The notes: a model not told the origin generated them from the sequence alone. Positions 32,207-40,958 are shown, counted from the stretch's first letter. The stretch: 64,000 bases of DNA from an uncultured Pelagibacteraceae bacterium (GCA_902617715.1 CACMXS010000001.1:1-64000), one strand, 5' to 3'. Made by a program: numbers and translations.

Positions 32207-33557
32207 AGAATTTGACTATACTAAACTAAAACATGTTACTTCTGTCGATCAAACAGATCGAAAAGTACCATACAATTTAAGACAAAGTGGGCCAACTAAA
32301 GTTGAAATGTTAATCTCGACTAGGGTAAGAAAATCACCTTATTGGCATCTATCAATGCAAGCAGGTTGTTGGAGAGCAACTGTTTATAATCGAATTTACC
32401 ATCCAAGAGGATATGTCAAACCTGAGGATGGTGGTGCAATGGTTGAATATGATGCGATTGTTAATCATGTTACAATGTGGAATGTAGCTGTTGAAAGACA
32501 AATTCAAGTTAAAGGTCCAGATGCAGAAAAATTTGTTGATTATGTAATTACAAGAGATGCAACAAAAATTTCACCAATGAGAGCTAGATATGTAATTCTG
32601 TGTAATGCTTATGGTGGAGTTTTAAATGATCCAATTCTTTTAAGAATTTCAAAAGACGAGTTTTGGTTTTCTTTATCAGACTCTGATATTGGTATGTATT
32701 TGCAAGGTGTTAACGCAGACGGAAGATTTAATTGTACCATTGAAGAAATTGATGCATGTCCTGTGCAAATTCAAGGACCTAAATCTAAAGCATTAATGAA
32801 AGATTTATTGGGTGATCAAGTTGATTTAGAAAACATGCCTTTCTATGGTTTAGCTGAAGTTAAAGTTGCAGGAAGAAGTTGTGTGATTTCCCAATCTGGT
32901 TTTTCTGGAGAAGCTGGATATGAAATATATTTAAGAGATGCAACTTTGTATGCTGATGATATGTGGAATGCAGTTCTAGATGCAGGAAAAAAACATAATT
33001 TAATGGTTATAGCACCAGCACACCATAGAAGAATTCAAGCTGGAATTCTTTCTTGGGGACAAGATATGGACGTACAACATAATCCTTATCAATGTAACTT
33101 AGGTTATCAAGTATCTTTATCTGGAAAAGGTGAATGGAATAAAAAATCTGATTATGTTGGTAAAGCTGCTTTAGAAAAAATGGGTGCTGAAATTAAAGCT
33201 GGTAAAAAACCATATAAATTACAATTAGTTGGTTTTGAGCTTGGTGGAAAACCGATTGATGATTATGCTCCAGATTTTTGGTTAATATCAAACGAAAATG
33301 GTGGTGACCCTATAGGATTTATAACTTCACCATGGTATCACCCTGAAAAGAAAACCAATATAGCTATGGGATATGTTCCATTTGACGGAACTTTAAACGC
33401 CAATGGATTTCCAAAAGGTAAAGTTGGGACAAAATATAAAGTTCATTTGCCAGAGAAATACTCAGATACTCCAGGAAAACCTGTGGATGCAGTTATAGTT
33501 GATATACCATTTAAAGAGTCATTCAACGCAAATACTAGAGAAGTAGTAAAAGGTTAA
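32199..33557 (+). CDS. GcvT-fold THF-dependent demethylase of the DmdA/LigM type
   Basis: The 452-residue protein is a GcvT-domain protein: YDAIVNHVTMWNVAVERQIQ, MRARYVILCNAYGGVLNDPI, QIQGPKSKALMKDLLGD and SQSGFSGEAGYEIYLRD. The MWNVAVERQIQ and RISKDEFWFSLSDSDIG segments recall DMSP demethylase DmdA, but it is about 85 residues longer than SAR11 DmdA (about 370) and nearer in length to the LigM O-demethylase. Such enzymes move a methyl group to THF. The ATG at 32199 is chosen because GAAGGAG lies at the right distance; an ATG at 32193 is too close. It overlaps the metF-like gene, so the two are one module. Substrate unknown. Confidence 0.78.
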   Translation: MSKEFDYTKLKHVTSVDQTDRKVPYNLRQSGPTKVEMLISTRVRKSPYWHLSMQAGCWRATVYNRIYHPRGYVKPEDGGAMVEYDAIVNHVTMWNVAVERQIQVKGPDAEKFVDYVITRDATKISPMRARYVILCNAYGGVLNDPILLRISKDEFWFSLSDSDIGMYLQGVNADGRFNCTIEEIDACPVQIQGPKSKALMKDLLGDQVDLENMPFYGLAEVKVAGRSCVISQSGFSGEAGYEIYLRDATLYADDMWNAVLDAGKKHNLMVIAPAHHRRIQAGILSWGQDMDVQHNPYQCNLGYQVSLSGKGEWNKKSDYVGKAALEKMGAEIKAGKKPYKLQLVGFELGGKPIDDYAPDFWLISNENGGDPIGFITSPWYHPEKKTNIAMGYVPFDGTLNANGFPKGKVGTKYKVHLPEKYSDTPGKPVDAVIVDIPFKESFNANTREVVKG

Positions 33558-33565
33558 TATTTTTT

Positions 33566-33593
33566 GGGAGGAGAGTTAATCTCCTCCCTTTTT
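33566..33593 (+). terminator. intrinsic terminator after the demethylase pair
   Basis: GGGAGGAG (33566-33573) and CTCCTCCC (33581-33588) form an 8-bp GC-rich stem with a 7-base loop, followed by TTTTT. It lies nine bases past the stop codon of the demethylase gene and is the clearest terminator in the window. Confidence 0.9.
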
Positions 33594-33600
33594 CACTTCA

Positions 33601-33705
33601 ATGTCTAAAGTTTTTCTAATTGCAATTTGCATTCTTATTATTATTGCATTAATAATCTTTCCATTAATTGTTTCATATAAAGAACAAAAAAATAAAAAAA
33701 GATAA
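33601..33705 (+). CDS. 34-residue membrane microprotein
   Basis: An ATG at 33601 opens a 34-codon frame: one hydrophobic helix (residues 4-24) and a basic tail ending SYKEQKNKKR. Its TAA directly abuts the ATG of the YIP1 gene at 33706, as in other tight operons here. It follows a terminator, so it should be the first gene of the YIP1 transcript. No family recognised. Confidence 0.5.
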   Translation: MSKVFLIAICILIIIALIIFPLIVSYKEQKNKKR

Positions 33706-34248
33706 ATGTTTGGTGAATTTCTCAATATTATTTTTAAATCTATAAAATTAGATAAATCACTTTATAGTGATCCTAAAAACTTTGGCGAAGCTTCAATATA
33801 CTTTGCAGGTTTAATAATGATTTTAGATGGTATTGCAGGAGCTGTTGCTGCAAATACTGTTGTTAAAACTGCCATAGCTATGTCTGGGTTAACTGCTATT
33901 TTAACTTGGTTTATTTGGTCAATTTTGATTTACGTATTAGGTGTAAAAATTTTTCCTGAAAAACAAACAAAAGCATCTTTTAAAAAGGTACTTACAGCAA
34001 TAGGTTTTGCTCACGCACCAGGATTGTTTAGATTTTTTGCAGTTACTCCAGATTTAATGATTATGATAATTTTTTTGACACAATTTTGGATTTTTGCTGG
34101 ATTAATTATTTCTACTAAGCAAATTTTAAATCTAAAATCTAATTTAAAATCTTTTGGAATTATTTTCTTATCTTTCTTAATTATTGTATTTTTATCAATA
34201 TCTTTTGTGATGAGTAGAATGGATGCACTACCGATTAATCAAATCTAA
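33706..34248 (+). CDS. YIP1-family membrane protein
   Basis: The 180-residue protein has about five hydrophobic helices and the Yip1 layout: an N-terminal DPKNFGEASIYFAGLIMILD, a central FIWSILIYVLGVKIFPEKQT and GFAHAPGLFRFFAVTPDLM. Bacterial YIP1 proteins are membrane proteins of unknown function. It converges with a 53-residue Cys protein, overlapping it by four bases. Confidence 0.82.
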   Translation: MFGEFLNIIFKSIKLDKSLYSDPKNFGEASIYFAGLIMILDGIAGAVAANTVVKTAIAMSGLTAILTWFIWSILIYVLGVKIFPEKQTKASFKKVLTAIGFAHAPGLFRFFAVTPDLMIMIIFLTQFWIFAGLIISTKQILNLKSNLKSFGIIFLSFLIIVFLSISFVMSRMDALPINQI

Positions 34249-34406
34249 ATAGGAAAAATAGTTTTAGATACTCTACAGGATTTACAAATCTTAAAACCTG
34301 TTAATATTAAATTTTGAGAAACGCTCTCGTCTTTTTCTTTACACTCATCACATATATCATCTAGGTCCCTCAAATCTTTTTCGTTTAAATCTTCATCTTT
34401 AATCAT
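34245..34406 (-). CDS. 53-residue zinc-ribbon-like microprotein (two CxxC)
   Basis: The frame from ATG 34406 to TAG 34245 encodes 53 residues with two CxxC pairs, ICDECKEKD and KICKSCRVSK, spaced about 20 apart, which is a rubredoxin/zinc-ribbon pattern. Its acidic N-terminus (MIKDEDLNEKDLRDLDD) precedes them. It overlaps the upstream DUF3726 gene by eight bases, so it belongs to that operon. The intact motifs make a real gene likely. Confidence 0.65.
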   Translation of the reverse strand: MIKDEDLNEKDLRDLDDICDECKEKDESVSQNLILTGFKICKSCRVSKTIFPI

Positions 34407-35010
34407 TATCAGTCAAGCCAGCACCTGCTGCACCCTCTTTTAAACTATCAGTTTCCTCAACAAATGTATCCTCTGCAAGTTTGTAGAGATTTTTCCAATC
34501 TTGATCGGAAAAATTATCTTCATTTTCTAAAAAACTTATTTCTACTTTTTTTGCTAACATTGACATTTCTTTATCCCAAATATTAGATGAAATACTTACA
34601 TTGAAATTCAATAAAAATTTACAATCATCAAATGAAATTATTAATTTTTTTCCAATAATTTCTGAAGCTCTACTTAAAAAAGGTAAAAGTAACAATGGAT
34701 AAGCAAGATTTTCAACTGAGCACTTTTTTAAAATTTCAACGTTTTTTACTTGGTCAATAAAATTAACACCCAACATAATTGGACAAAAAGATGATCCATC
34801 TGATTTATTAATCTCATTAATTAATTTTATCTCTTCAAAATTATCTTTTTTTTTATTTTGAAAATATTGATTAAGATGTTTAATCCCTGGAAAACCAAAT
34901 AATTCTGATAATCTTATAGACTTCCCAACTTCCTCTGCTATACCCCATGAATAACCAGCAGCTCGACTTGCCCTCTTAGCTGTAGTTTCTATTTCGCTTA
35001 AAGATTTCAT
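34399..35010 (-). CDS. DUF3726 family protein
   Basis: The 203-residue protein matches DUF3726: it starts with SEIETTAKRASRAAGYSWGI and EEVGKSIRLSELFGFPGIKH, and ends with DTFVEETDSLKEGAAGAGLT. It is soluble and acidic; family function is not established. It lies between a 551-residue protein of unknown function and a zinc-ribbon microprotein. Confidence 0.82.
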   Translation of the reverse strand: MKSLSEIETTAKRASRAAGYSWGIAEEVGKSIRLSELFGFPGIKHLNQYFQNKKKDNFEEIKLINEINKSDGSSFCPIMLGVNFIDQVKNVEILKKCSVENLAYPLLLLPFLSRASEIIGKKLIISFDDCKFLLNFNVSISSNIWDKEMSMLAKKVEISFLENEDNFSDQDWKNLYKLAEDTFVEETDSLKEGAAGAGLTDND

Positions 35011-35045
35011 AACAAATAATTAAAATTAATAGTTTTTTATCCATC

Positions 35046-36701
35046 TTAAAGTTTGTAAACCCATTGTTCATCATAATCTTTTAGTTCGTTTGGGAGTGGT
35101 GCTCCTTGAAACATGCATATTCTTAACCACTTGTCAGATCTTGGGTCAAATTTTAAAGCTCCAAAAAAAGATAATTTTAATCGCAACATGTCTATTGGAA
35201 CTAAATTTTCTCCAATAGTATTATCTTGTATTTCTGAATATGGAAATTTTTCAATTATAAAGGCTCTTCTAATAACATGTCTTAAATCAGAATTATCAAT
35301 TAAAAATTGATTAATCTTTAAATTATCTTTCAAAGGTAATAATCTTTCATATAGTTTTTTTATATCTCTAGCTATTGCCAAGGGTTGTTCTAAATCTGCA
35401 CCATTTTCCTCAAAACGGTTAGCTAATCTTGGTTCTTCTTTATTTTTTGAAATAAACCAAAATTTCTGATTGCTTTCTTCTATTTTAAAATTAATTTTTA
35501 TGATATCTGAATATTTACTTTCTAAAATCTTTTTTAAATCTCCCACACTACGCTCAGTCGGAATATTAAAATATTTTTCTTCTTCAGAGCTCATTTGTCC
35601 AACTAATGGCTGAACTATATCACCAAATGGCTCCATCATTATTGATACAACGTATTCAATACACTCCTCACAAGTCTCTTTCTCTAACCAAAGGTAAATT
35701 TCATTAAAAGGGTAATTTTTTTGAAAATTAAATTCATTTTCTAAAAAATTAATGAATTTTTTAATATCTTGTAATAAAAGTTTAATTTTTTTAAGTTGGA
35801 ATTCGCTTTCTGTATTCCAGCTAGTAATATTTTTAAGAGAACTTTTCACACAATCTTTAAATAAATCTCTATCTTGTGTTTTTACAATTTTGATTTCTCT
35901 TATTTTTTTAAGTGCTATTTCTCTGCTAAGTATCCAATTATTTAATAGAGTTGGGTGATTAACAATAAATGGGGCCATTCCTAATCCAGTAGAATTTCCT
36001 ATCCCCAAATTTCTACAAATTTTAGGATCTAATCTAGAAGCTGAATTAGGATTTTTATTTTTTGCAACATGATTAACCTGATCAAATGTAAATTGTCTTA
36101 CCAAATAGACTAGCATCATTTCTAATCTAAACGGTCCATTAATTTCTTCTCTATTTTTAATTCTAAATCGATCTGCTAAGCCAAACTTACCTGATCCATA
36201 AACTGCTGTAGTTCTGTATAAATATCCAACTTTTTCAAGTAGCTCTAAATTTGGTTGATTGCCATTACTTAAACTTTCAACAACATGATCAAATACCCTA
36301 ACAGACTTATTTGCTCTAGATAATGTTAATTCTTTGTAAGACAATCTACCAACTTCTTGTTTTGGAACTTCATTTCTTAATCTTTCAATATCGTCTTTTA
36401 AAGGAACACCATCATGTAGTGTAAAAGCTGCATCCCATTTAGTTGCTATTACTCTATCTGATCTTTCATCGTCATTAATTTTGTTTGCATAACAAATTAA
36501 AGAATAGACTCTGGTTTTTTTTTTAAATGAATATACTGCTGTACCATAACCTTCTTGGTCTAAATCAAATAAATCTCTATTATATTCCCAGTCCTTAAAT
36601 TCACTTAAAAAACTTCTTAAAAAAGATAATCTTGATTGGTGAAAAGAACCAAGTCTTGATAACTTCATTATAATATTAGGATCTCTTAATTCTACATTCA
36701 T
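35046..36701 (-). CDS. 551-residue soluble protein of unknown function
   Basis: I do not recognise a family. The protein has no signal peptide or membrane segment. It contains VRVFDHVVESLSNGNQPNLE, SRLDPKICRNLGIGNSTGLG and CEECIEYVVSIMMEP, and the GIGNSTGLGMAPFIVNHP region looks like a ligand or catalytic loop. The gene starts two bases after the dipeptidase stop and is followed by DUF3726 at 35 bases. The three look like one conserved unit, perhaps for breakdown or uptake of a peptide-like metabolite, but this is inference. Confidence 0.75.
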   Translation of the reverse strand: MNVELRDPNIIMKLSRLGSFHQSRLSFLRSFLSEFKDWEYNRDLFDLDQEGYGTAVYSFKKKTRVYSLICYANKINDDERSDRVIATKWDAAFTLHDGVPLKDDIERLRNEVPKQEVGRLSYKELTLSRANKSVRVFDHVVESLSNGNQPNLELLEKVGYLYRTTAVYGSGKFGLADRFRIKNREEINGPFRLEMMLVYLVRQFTFDQVNHVAKNKNPNSASRLDPKICRNLGIGNSTGLGMAPFIVNHPTLLNNWILSREIALKKIREIKIVKTQDRDLFKDCVKSSLKNITSWNTESEFQLKKIKLLLQDIKKFINFLENEFNFQKNYPFNEIYLWLEKETCEECIEYVVSIMMEPFGDIVQPLVGQMSSEEEKYFNIPTERSVGDLKKILESKYSDIIKINFKIEESNQKFWFISKNKEEPRLANRFEENGADLEQPLAIARDIKKLYERLLPLKDNLKINQFLIDNSDLRHVIRRAFIIEKFPYSEIQDNTIGENLVPIDMLRLKLSFFGALKFDPRSDKWLRICMFQGAPLPNELKDYDEQWVYKL

Positions 36702-36703
36702 AT

Positions 36704-37669
36704 CTAAATAGTTTTATAGAAATTATACCAATTGTTGCCTAGTATTCCATTAGTCTCAGTCTCTGAAAAACCAACTTTTTTTAAACCTGTCTCTAAGTTT
36801 TTAAAACCTCTTGCATCTTCAAACCATTTAGGCTGTTTAGGAAATCCTGGTTTATTTTTAGAGCCTTCTCCATAATTTTTACTTTTTGTCCAGGTTCCAT
36901 TTCTCATCCATTCCACAACTTCATCTGGCTGATTTAAACAAAGATCCGAACCAATTCCAATATTTTTTACATTCATTATTTCCGCTGTTTTTGCAACCAT
37001 TTCACAAAAACTATCAATTGTACAATTTGTATTATCTTTTAAATGGTGAGGATAAAGTGACAATCCCAAAATTCCACCACTGTCACTTAATACTTTTAAT
37101 AATTCTGAAGATTTATTTCTTTTAGCTGCATGCCAAAAAGACGGGTTAGCATGAGTTATTGCAATAGGTTTTTCACTTAATTCAATGGCATCAAAAGTAC
37201 TCTTTTCTGCTGAATGAGACATGTCAACGACAACACCAACCCTGTTCATCTCTTTTATCACTTCTCTCCCAAAATTTGTAACTCCACTATCTACTTTTTC
37301 ATAACAACCTGTGGCTAACAAAGATTGATTATTATAAGTTAACTGCATAAACCGACATCCTAATTTATGAACTTTTTCTACTAAATTGATATCATCCTCT
37401 ATTGGGGAGCAATTTTGAAACCCAAAAAAAATAGCTGTTTTACCTTCTTTATTTGCTTTTTCTATATCCTTAAAATCATTACCTAAGAATATTAAATCTG
37501 AATTATCTTCAAAATGTAAATCCCATTTATTTATTTGTTTTCCAAGCTCTTTGAAATCTTCATGATATACAATCGTAACATGTACCGCATCAAGACCTGC
37601 TTCTCTATTAATTTCAAATACTTCTCTTGTCCAGTTGCAGTATTGAAGATTATCAATTTTAAATTTCAT
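36704..37669 (-). CDS. membrane dipeptidase (peptidase M19 family)
   Basis: The 321-residue zinc dipeptidase shows MQLTYNNQSLLATGCYE, VDMSHSAEKSTFDAIE, IAITHANPSFWHAAKRNKSS and NIGIGSDLCLNQPDE, which hold the metal ligands. The N-terminal HxD pair usual in M19 is replaced by a HVTIVYHED stretch, so metal binding may differ. Members hydrolyse dipeptides, including some with D-residues. No signal peptide is seen. It is the first gene of the operon with the 551-residue protein and DUF3726. Confidence 0.83.
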   Translation of the reverse strand: MKFKIDNLQYCNWTREVFEINREAGLDAVHVTIVYHEDFKELGKQINKWDLHFEDNSDLIFLGNDFKDIEKANKEGKTAIFFGFQNCSPIEDDINLVEKVHKLGCRFMQLTYNNQSLLATGCYEKVDSGVTNFGREVIKEMNRVGVVVDMSHSAEKSTFDAIELSEKPIAITHANPSFWHAAKRNKSSELLKVLSDSGGILGLSLYPHHLKDNTNCTIDSFCEMVAKTAEIMNVKNIGIGSDLCLNQPDEVVEWMRNGTWTKSKNYGEGSKNKPGFPKQPKWFEDARGFKNLETGLKKVGFSETETNGILGNNWYNFYKTI

Positions 37670-37772
37670 TTTACTAATTTGTTATAAACAATATCAATAT
37701 GTTTTTTTAAATTCTATTTATTTTATTGAAATTTTAATTTAATTTTGAAATAAAGTTTAAACTTAATAATTC

Positions 37773-38264
37773 ATGAAAAATAATAAAAATCTTAAAGTGG
37801 CTATTGTGATGGGTAGTCAATCTGACTACAAAACAATGAAATTAGCTGAAAAAGTGCTAAAAAATTTAGGTATTAAGTTTGAAACTAAAATTATTTCAGC
37901 TCATAGAACTCCCAAAAGAATGTACGAATTTGCTCGTTCAGCCAGAAAAAATAATTTTGGTGTTATTATAGCAGGAGCGGGAGGATCAGCACATTTGCCT
38001 GGGATGATTTCAGCTTTAACAACTGTACCTGTTTTAGGAGTTCCTATTGAGAGCAAAAAACTTAAAGGGTTAGACAGCCTTTTATCAATTGCTCAAATGC
38101 CGAAGGGAATACCTGTGGGGACTTTGGCAATTGGAGAGGATGGAGCAATCAATGCAGCATTACTTTCTGCCTCAATAATTGCAAACAATAACTCTAATAT
38201 TAAAAAAAAATTAGAAAATTGGCGACTAGCACAGACAAAGTCTGTAAAAAAGAGACCTAAATAA
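37773..38264 (+). CDS. purE: 5-(carboxyamino)imidazole ribonucleotide mutase
   Basis: PurE acts in purine synthesis, moving the carboxyl of N5-CAIR. The 163-residue protein has VAIVMGSQSDYKTM, SAHRTPKRMYEFARSA and IAGAGGSAHLPGMISALTTV, as in class I PurE. The purK gene starts five bases after its stop. Confidence 0.95.
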   Translation: MKNNKNLKVAIVMGSQSDYKTMKLAEKVLKNLGIKFETKIISAHRTPKRMYEFARSARKNNFGVIIAGAGGSAHLPGMISALTTVPVLGVPIESKKLKGLDSLLSIAQMPKGIPVGTLAIGEDGAINAALLSASIIANNNSNIKKKLENWRLAQTKSVKKRPK

Positions 38265-38269
38265 TATAA

Positions 38270-39319
38270 ATGCCCAAAATTAATTTAGGTATTATTGGTG
38301 GTGGTCAACTTGGAAGTATGCTTTCAATAGCAGCTAAAAAATTAGATATCAAAACAATAGTTTATTGTGATGATAATAATGCTCCTGCTCAAAATTTTTG
38401 TGATGAATTTATCTTTGGTAGATATGATGATAAGGAAAAAATTTTAGAATTTGTTAATAAAGTAAATGTAATCACTTATGAATTTGAAAATATACCTTAT
38501 GAAACTTTAAATGAGATTAATAAAAATAAGCCTGTTTTACCGAAACCCTCAATAAATAGACTTATTCAACATAGAATAGCTGAAAAAGATTTTATAAACA
38601 AATTAAATATTCGAACTACTCAATATACATTAGTAGAAAAAAAATCGGACTTAGATTCATTGAGTGATCTTCTTCCAGGAATATTAAAAACTACGACAAT
38701 GGGCTATGATGGAAAAGGACAGTTTCCAGTAAAAGAAATTAAAGATATTGAAAAAATGAATATTGATTTTTCTAATGGGTATATTCTTGAAAAACTTGTT
38801 AAACTTAAAAAAGAAATATCTGTTATCATTACAAGATTTAGTAATAACAATTACGAAATTTATGAACCAATAGAAAATATTCATGAGGATCAAATATTAA
38901 AATATTCCAAAATACCAGCTGATGTTAGTAAAAATATATTCAATCAATCAAAAGAATGGGCGGTCAGTATTGCAGAAGAATTAAAGTATATTGGAACTTT
39001 ATGTGTGGAATTTTTTATAGATAGAAATGAAAATTTGTATGTAAATGAAATAGCACCAAGAGTTCATAATTCTGGTCATTTAACTATCAATGCTTATAAC
39101 ATAAGTCAGTTCGAAAACCATATTAGGGCTGTTTGTTCTCTTGAAAAAATTCCAATAAAAAAAATATCTAATGCAAAAATGGTCAACCTTATAGGGAATC
39201 AAATAAAACCTTATAGACAAGACATGAAGTTAAAGGATAATGAATTTTTTTATGATTATCAAAAAAAAGAAATAAAAGACAAAAGAAAAATGGGCCATAT
39301 TACAACTTTAATTCCATGA
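38270..39319 (+). CDS. purK: 5-(carboxyamino)imidazole ribonucleotide synthase
   Basis: PurK is an ATP-grasp enzyme making N5-CAIR from AIR, bicarbonate and ATP. The 349-residue protein has LGIIGGGQLGSMLSIAAKKL, LKTTTMGYDGKGQFPVK and the ATP-grasp metal site CVEFFIDRNENLYVNEIAPR followed by VHNSGHLTINA. It overlaps the GNAT gene by four bases (ATGA). Confidence 0.95.
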   Translation: MPKINLGIIGGGQLGSMLSIAAKKLDIKTIVYCDDNNAPAQNFCDEFIFGRYDDKEKILEFVNKVNVITYEFENIPYETLNEINKNKPVLPKPSINRLIQHRIAEKDFINKLNIRTTQYTLVEKKSDLDSLSDLLPGILKTTTMGYDGKGQFPVKEIKDIEKMNIDFSNGYILEKLVKLKKEISVIITRFSNNNYEIYEPIENIHEDQILKYSKIPADVSKNIFNQSKEWAVSIAEELKYIGTLCVEFFIDRNENLYVNEIAPRVHNSGHLTINAYNISQFENHIRAVCSLEKIPIKKISNAKMVNLIGNQIKPYRQDMKLKDNEFFYDYQKKEIKDKRKMGHITTLIP

Positions 39320-39789
39320 TAAAATCAATTGAAGGAAATTTTGACCATCCGGAAGTTAATGAACTTCTTACAAAACATTTTATTGAACTTAGAGCAGCAT
39401 CGCCTGAAGGAAGTGCTCATGTTTTGGATATCCCTGGTTTAAAAGTAAAGTCAATAAAATTTTGGAGCTTGTGGGAAAGTGAAAAATTAATGGGTTGTGG
39501 AGCTTTAAAATTTTTAGATAAAAATCATGGAGAATTTAAATCTATAAGACTCCATGATAATTTTAGAAATCAAGGCAATGGAGTAAAGGTAATTAATCAT
39601 CTTATTGATGAGGCAAAAAAACTAAATATAAAGAGAATAAGTATTGAAACTGGGGCGGGAAAATTTTTTGAGCCAGCTAGAAAACTATTTAAAAAGTGCA
39701 ATTTTAAATTATGTGAACCATTTGCGCATTATAAAGAAGATATCAACTCTCTATATTTAACTAAACTAATAAGCAACGATAAAGATTAA
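39316..39789 (+). CDS. GNAT-family N-acetyltransferase
   Basis: The 157-residue protein has the acetyl-CoA-binding region IRLHDNFRNQGNGVKVINHL (R/QxxGxG/A) and ends with RKLFKKCNFKLCEPFAHYKE, typical of GNAT proteins such as the PhnO/YjcF type. It overlaps purK by four bases and so is made with it, but the acceptor is unknown. Confidence 0.85.
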   Translation: MIKSIEGNFDHPEVNELLTKHFIELRAASPEGSAHVLDIPGLKVKSIKFWSLWESEKLMGCGALKFLDKNHGEFKSIRLHDNFRNQGNGVKVINHLIDEAKKLNIKRISIETGAGKFFEPARKLFKKCNFKLCEPFAHYKEDINSLYLTKLISNDKD

Positions 39790-39849
39790 AAATCAAGAAA
39801 TAGATCAATTTAGTTGACAAAAGCTATAAAATTCTAAAGAAAGCGTAAA

Positions 39850-39867
39850 TTACTTAATTATAAGTAA
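39850..39867 (+). promoter_or_regulatory. short hairpin in the cold-shock gene leader
   Basis: TTACTTA and TAAGTAA form a 7-bp stem with an ATTA loop, 31 bases before the cold-shock gene start. A TTGACA at 39814-39819 may be the -35 box, though no good -10 is seen at the usual distance. Cold-shock genes often carry a structured leader that changes with temperature; here this is only suggestive. Confidence 0.35.
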
Positions 39868-39898
39868 TAAATTAACATAACAATAAGTAAGAAAAAAT

Positions 39899-40105
39899 AT
39901 GAGTCTACAAGGAAAAGTAAAATGGTTCAATCCAACCAAAGGTTATGGTTTTATTGAAAGAGAAGATAAAGAAAAAGATGTGTTTGTACATGTTTCAGCG
40001 GTAAGAGATGCTGGTATGAACGGTTTAGATGAGGGTCAAGCTTTGACTTTCGATGTTGAAGATGGTCCCAAAGGTCCTTCAGCAGTTAACTTAAAAACTG
40101 CATAA
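39899..40105 (+). CDS. cspA: cold-shock protein (CspA family)
   Basis: The 68-residue OB-fold protein has RNP1 KGYGFIER and RNP2 DVFVHVSAV, binding single-stranded RNA or DNA as a chaperone. It is single-copy in this window and monocistronic, with a hairpin leader upstream and a large hairpin downstream. Confidence 0.95.
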   Translation: MSLQGKVKWFNPTKGYGFIEREDKEKDVFVHVSAVRDAGMNGLDEGQALTFDVEDGPKGPSAVNLKTA

Positions 40106-40120
40106 TTTTCATTATATTAT

Positions 40121-40177
40121 TTATTGGCTATACGAGATAAATCATCTAAAGATTTGATTTATTTTTATAGCCAATAA
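40121..40177 (+). terminator. long nested hairpin after the cold-shock gene
   Basis: TTATTGGCTATA (40121-40132) and TATAGCCAATAA (40166-40177) form a perfect 12-bp stem, and within the loop ATAAATCA pairs with TGATTTAT. It lies 16 bases past the stop codon. No long T run follows, so it may act as a 3' stabiliser or a factor-dependent terminator. Confidence 0.5.
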
Positions 40178-40211
40178 TCTATTCTTTGATTTTATAAATT
40201 AGAAAAACTTT

Positions 40212-40958
40212 ATGATAGGAATTCTAGGAGGAATGGGAACACAAGCAGGATTAGATTTCTGCAATAAATTAGCAATACAATATAGAGGAAAAATTGATCA
40301 AGATTATCCTTTATTTTTTTTATATAATAAATCTAATATTCCTGGCAGACCAGAGTCCATTGGTAAAACTACGAAAGCACTATCTAATAGATTTCAAAAT
40401 ATTGCGTCAAAAAAAAAATATGAAAAAGTCCTCAAGAGTTTAGTTGATGGATGTAAAAAATTAGAAAAAGCAAAATGCAGGTTTATTGTTATACCATGTA
40501 ATACAGCTCATTATTGGTATGAAGATCTTCAAAAAAAAATTAATATTCCAATTGTAAATATGCCTAAAGAAGTTTTTAATCATACTAAAAAAAATTGTAA
40601 AAAAAATTCCAAGATAGGTTTATTAGCAACAGAAGGAACTTTAAAAACTAAAGTTTACAATAAAATTTTTGAAAAAAGATATAAATTATTTTTTCCTAAT
40701 GATAAACTTCAAAAACAAAGTGTAAATAAAGCAATTAAAGATGTAAAAATGGGTAATGTTAAAAGAGCTGCTAAAACAATTCAACCAGCAATAAACTTCT
40801 TAATTAGAAATAAATGTAAAAAAATTATTTTGGGCTGTACAGAACTACCAATTGCTATTTTTGCTTATAAATCAATTAAAACAGTAAATTCATCTAAAAC
40901 ATTTTTAGATCCAAATTTAATATTAGCTTATGCAGCGATGAAAAAATATAAGAGTTAG
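40212..40958 (+). CDS. aspartate/glutamate racemase family protein
   Basis: The 248-residue protein starts MIGILGGMGTQAGLDFCNKL and has the catalytic-Cys regions FIVIPCNTAHYWYEDL and KKIILGCTELPIAIFA, the two halves of the PLP-independent racemase fold. Aspartate racemase is the likely activity; related members act on other substrates. The next gene begins directly after its stop. Confidence 0.87.
   Translation: MIGILGGMGTQAGLDFCNKLAIQYRGKIDQDYPLFFLYNKSNIPGRPESIGKTTKALSNRFQNIASKKKYEKVLKSLVDGCKKLEKAKCRFIVIPCNTAHYWYEDLQKKINIPIVNMPKEVFNHTKKNCKKNSKIGLLATEGTLKTKVYNKIFEKRYKLFFPNDKLQKQSVNKAIKDVKMGNVKRAAKTIQPAINFLIRNKCKKIILGCTELPIAIFAYKSIKTVNSSKTFLDPNLILAYAAMKKYKS

Noticed and set aside
32199..33557. 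Calling this gene dmdA (DMSP demethylase)
   Set aside because: It has DmdA-like segments but is about 85 residues longer and I could not confirm the DMSP-pocket residues; a general demethylase call is safer.
39814..39842. Standard sigma-70 promoter for cspA
   Set aside because: TTGACA is present, but no -10 hexamer lies 16-18 bases downstream; the nearest, TAAAGA, has a 15-base spacer, so only the -35 was mentioned.
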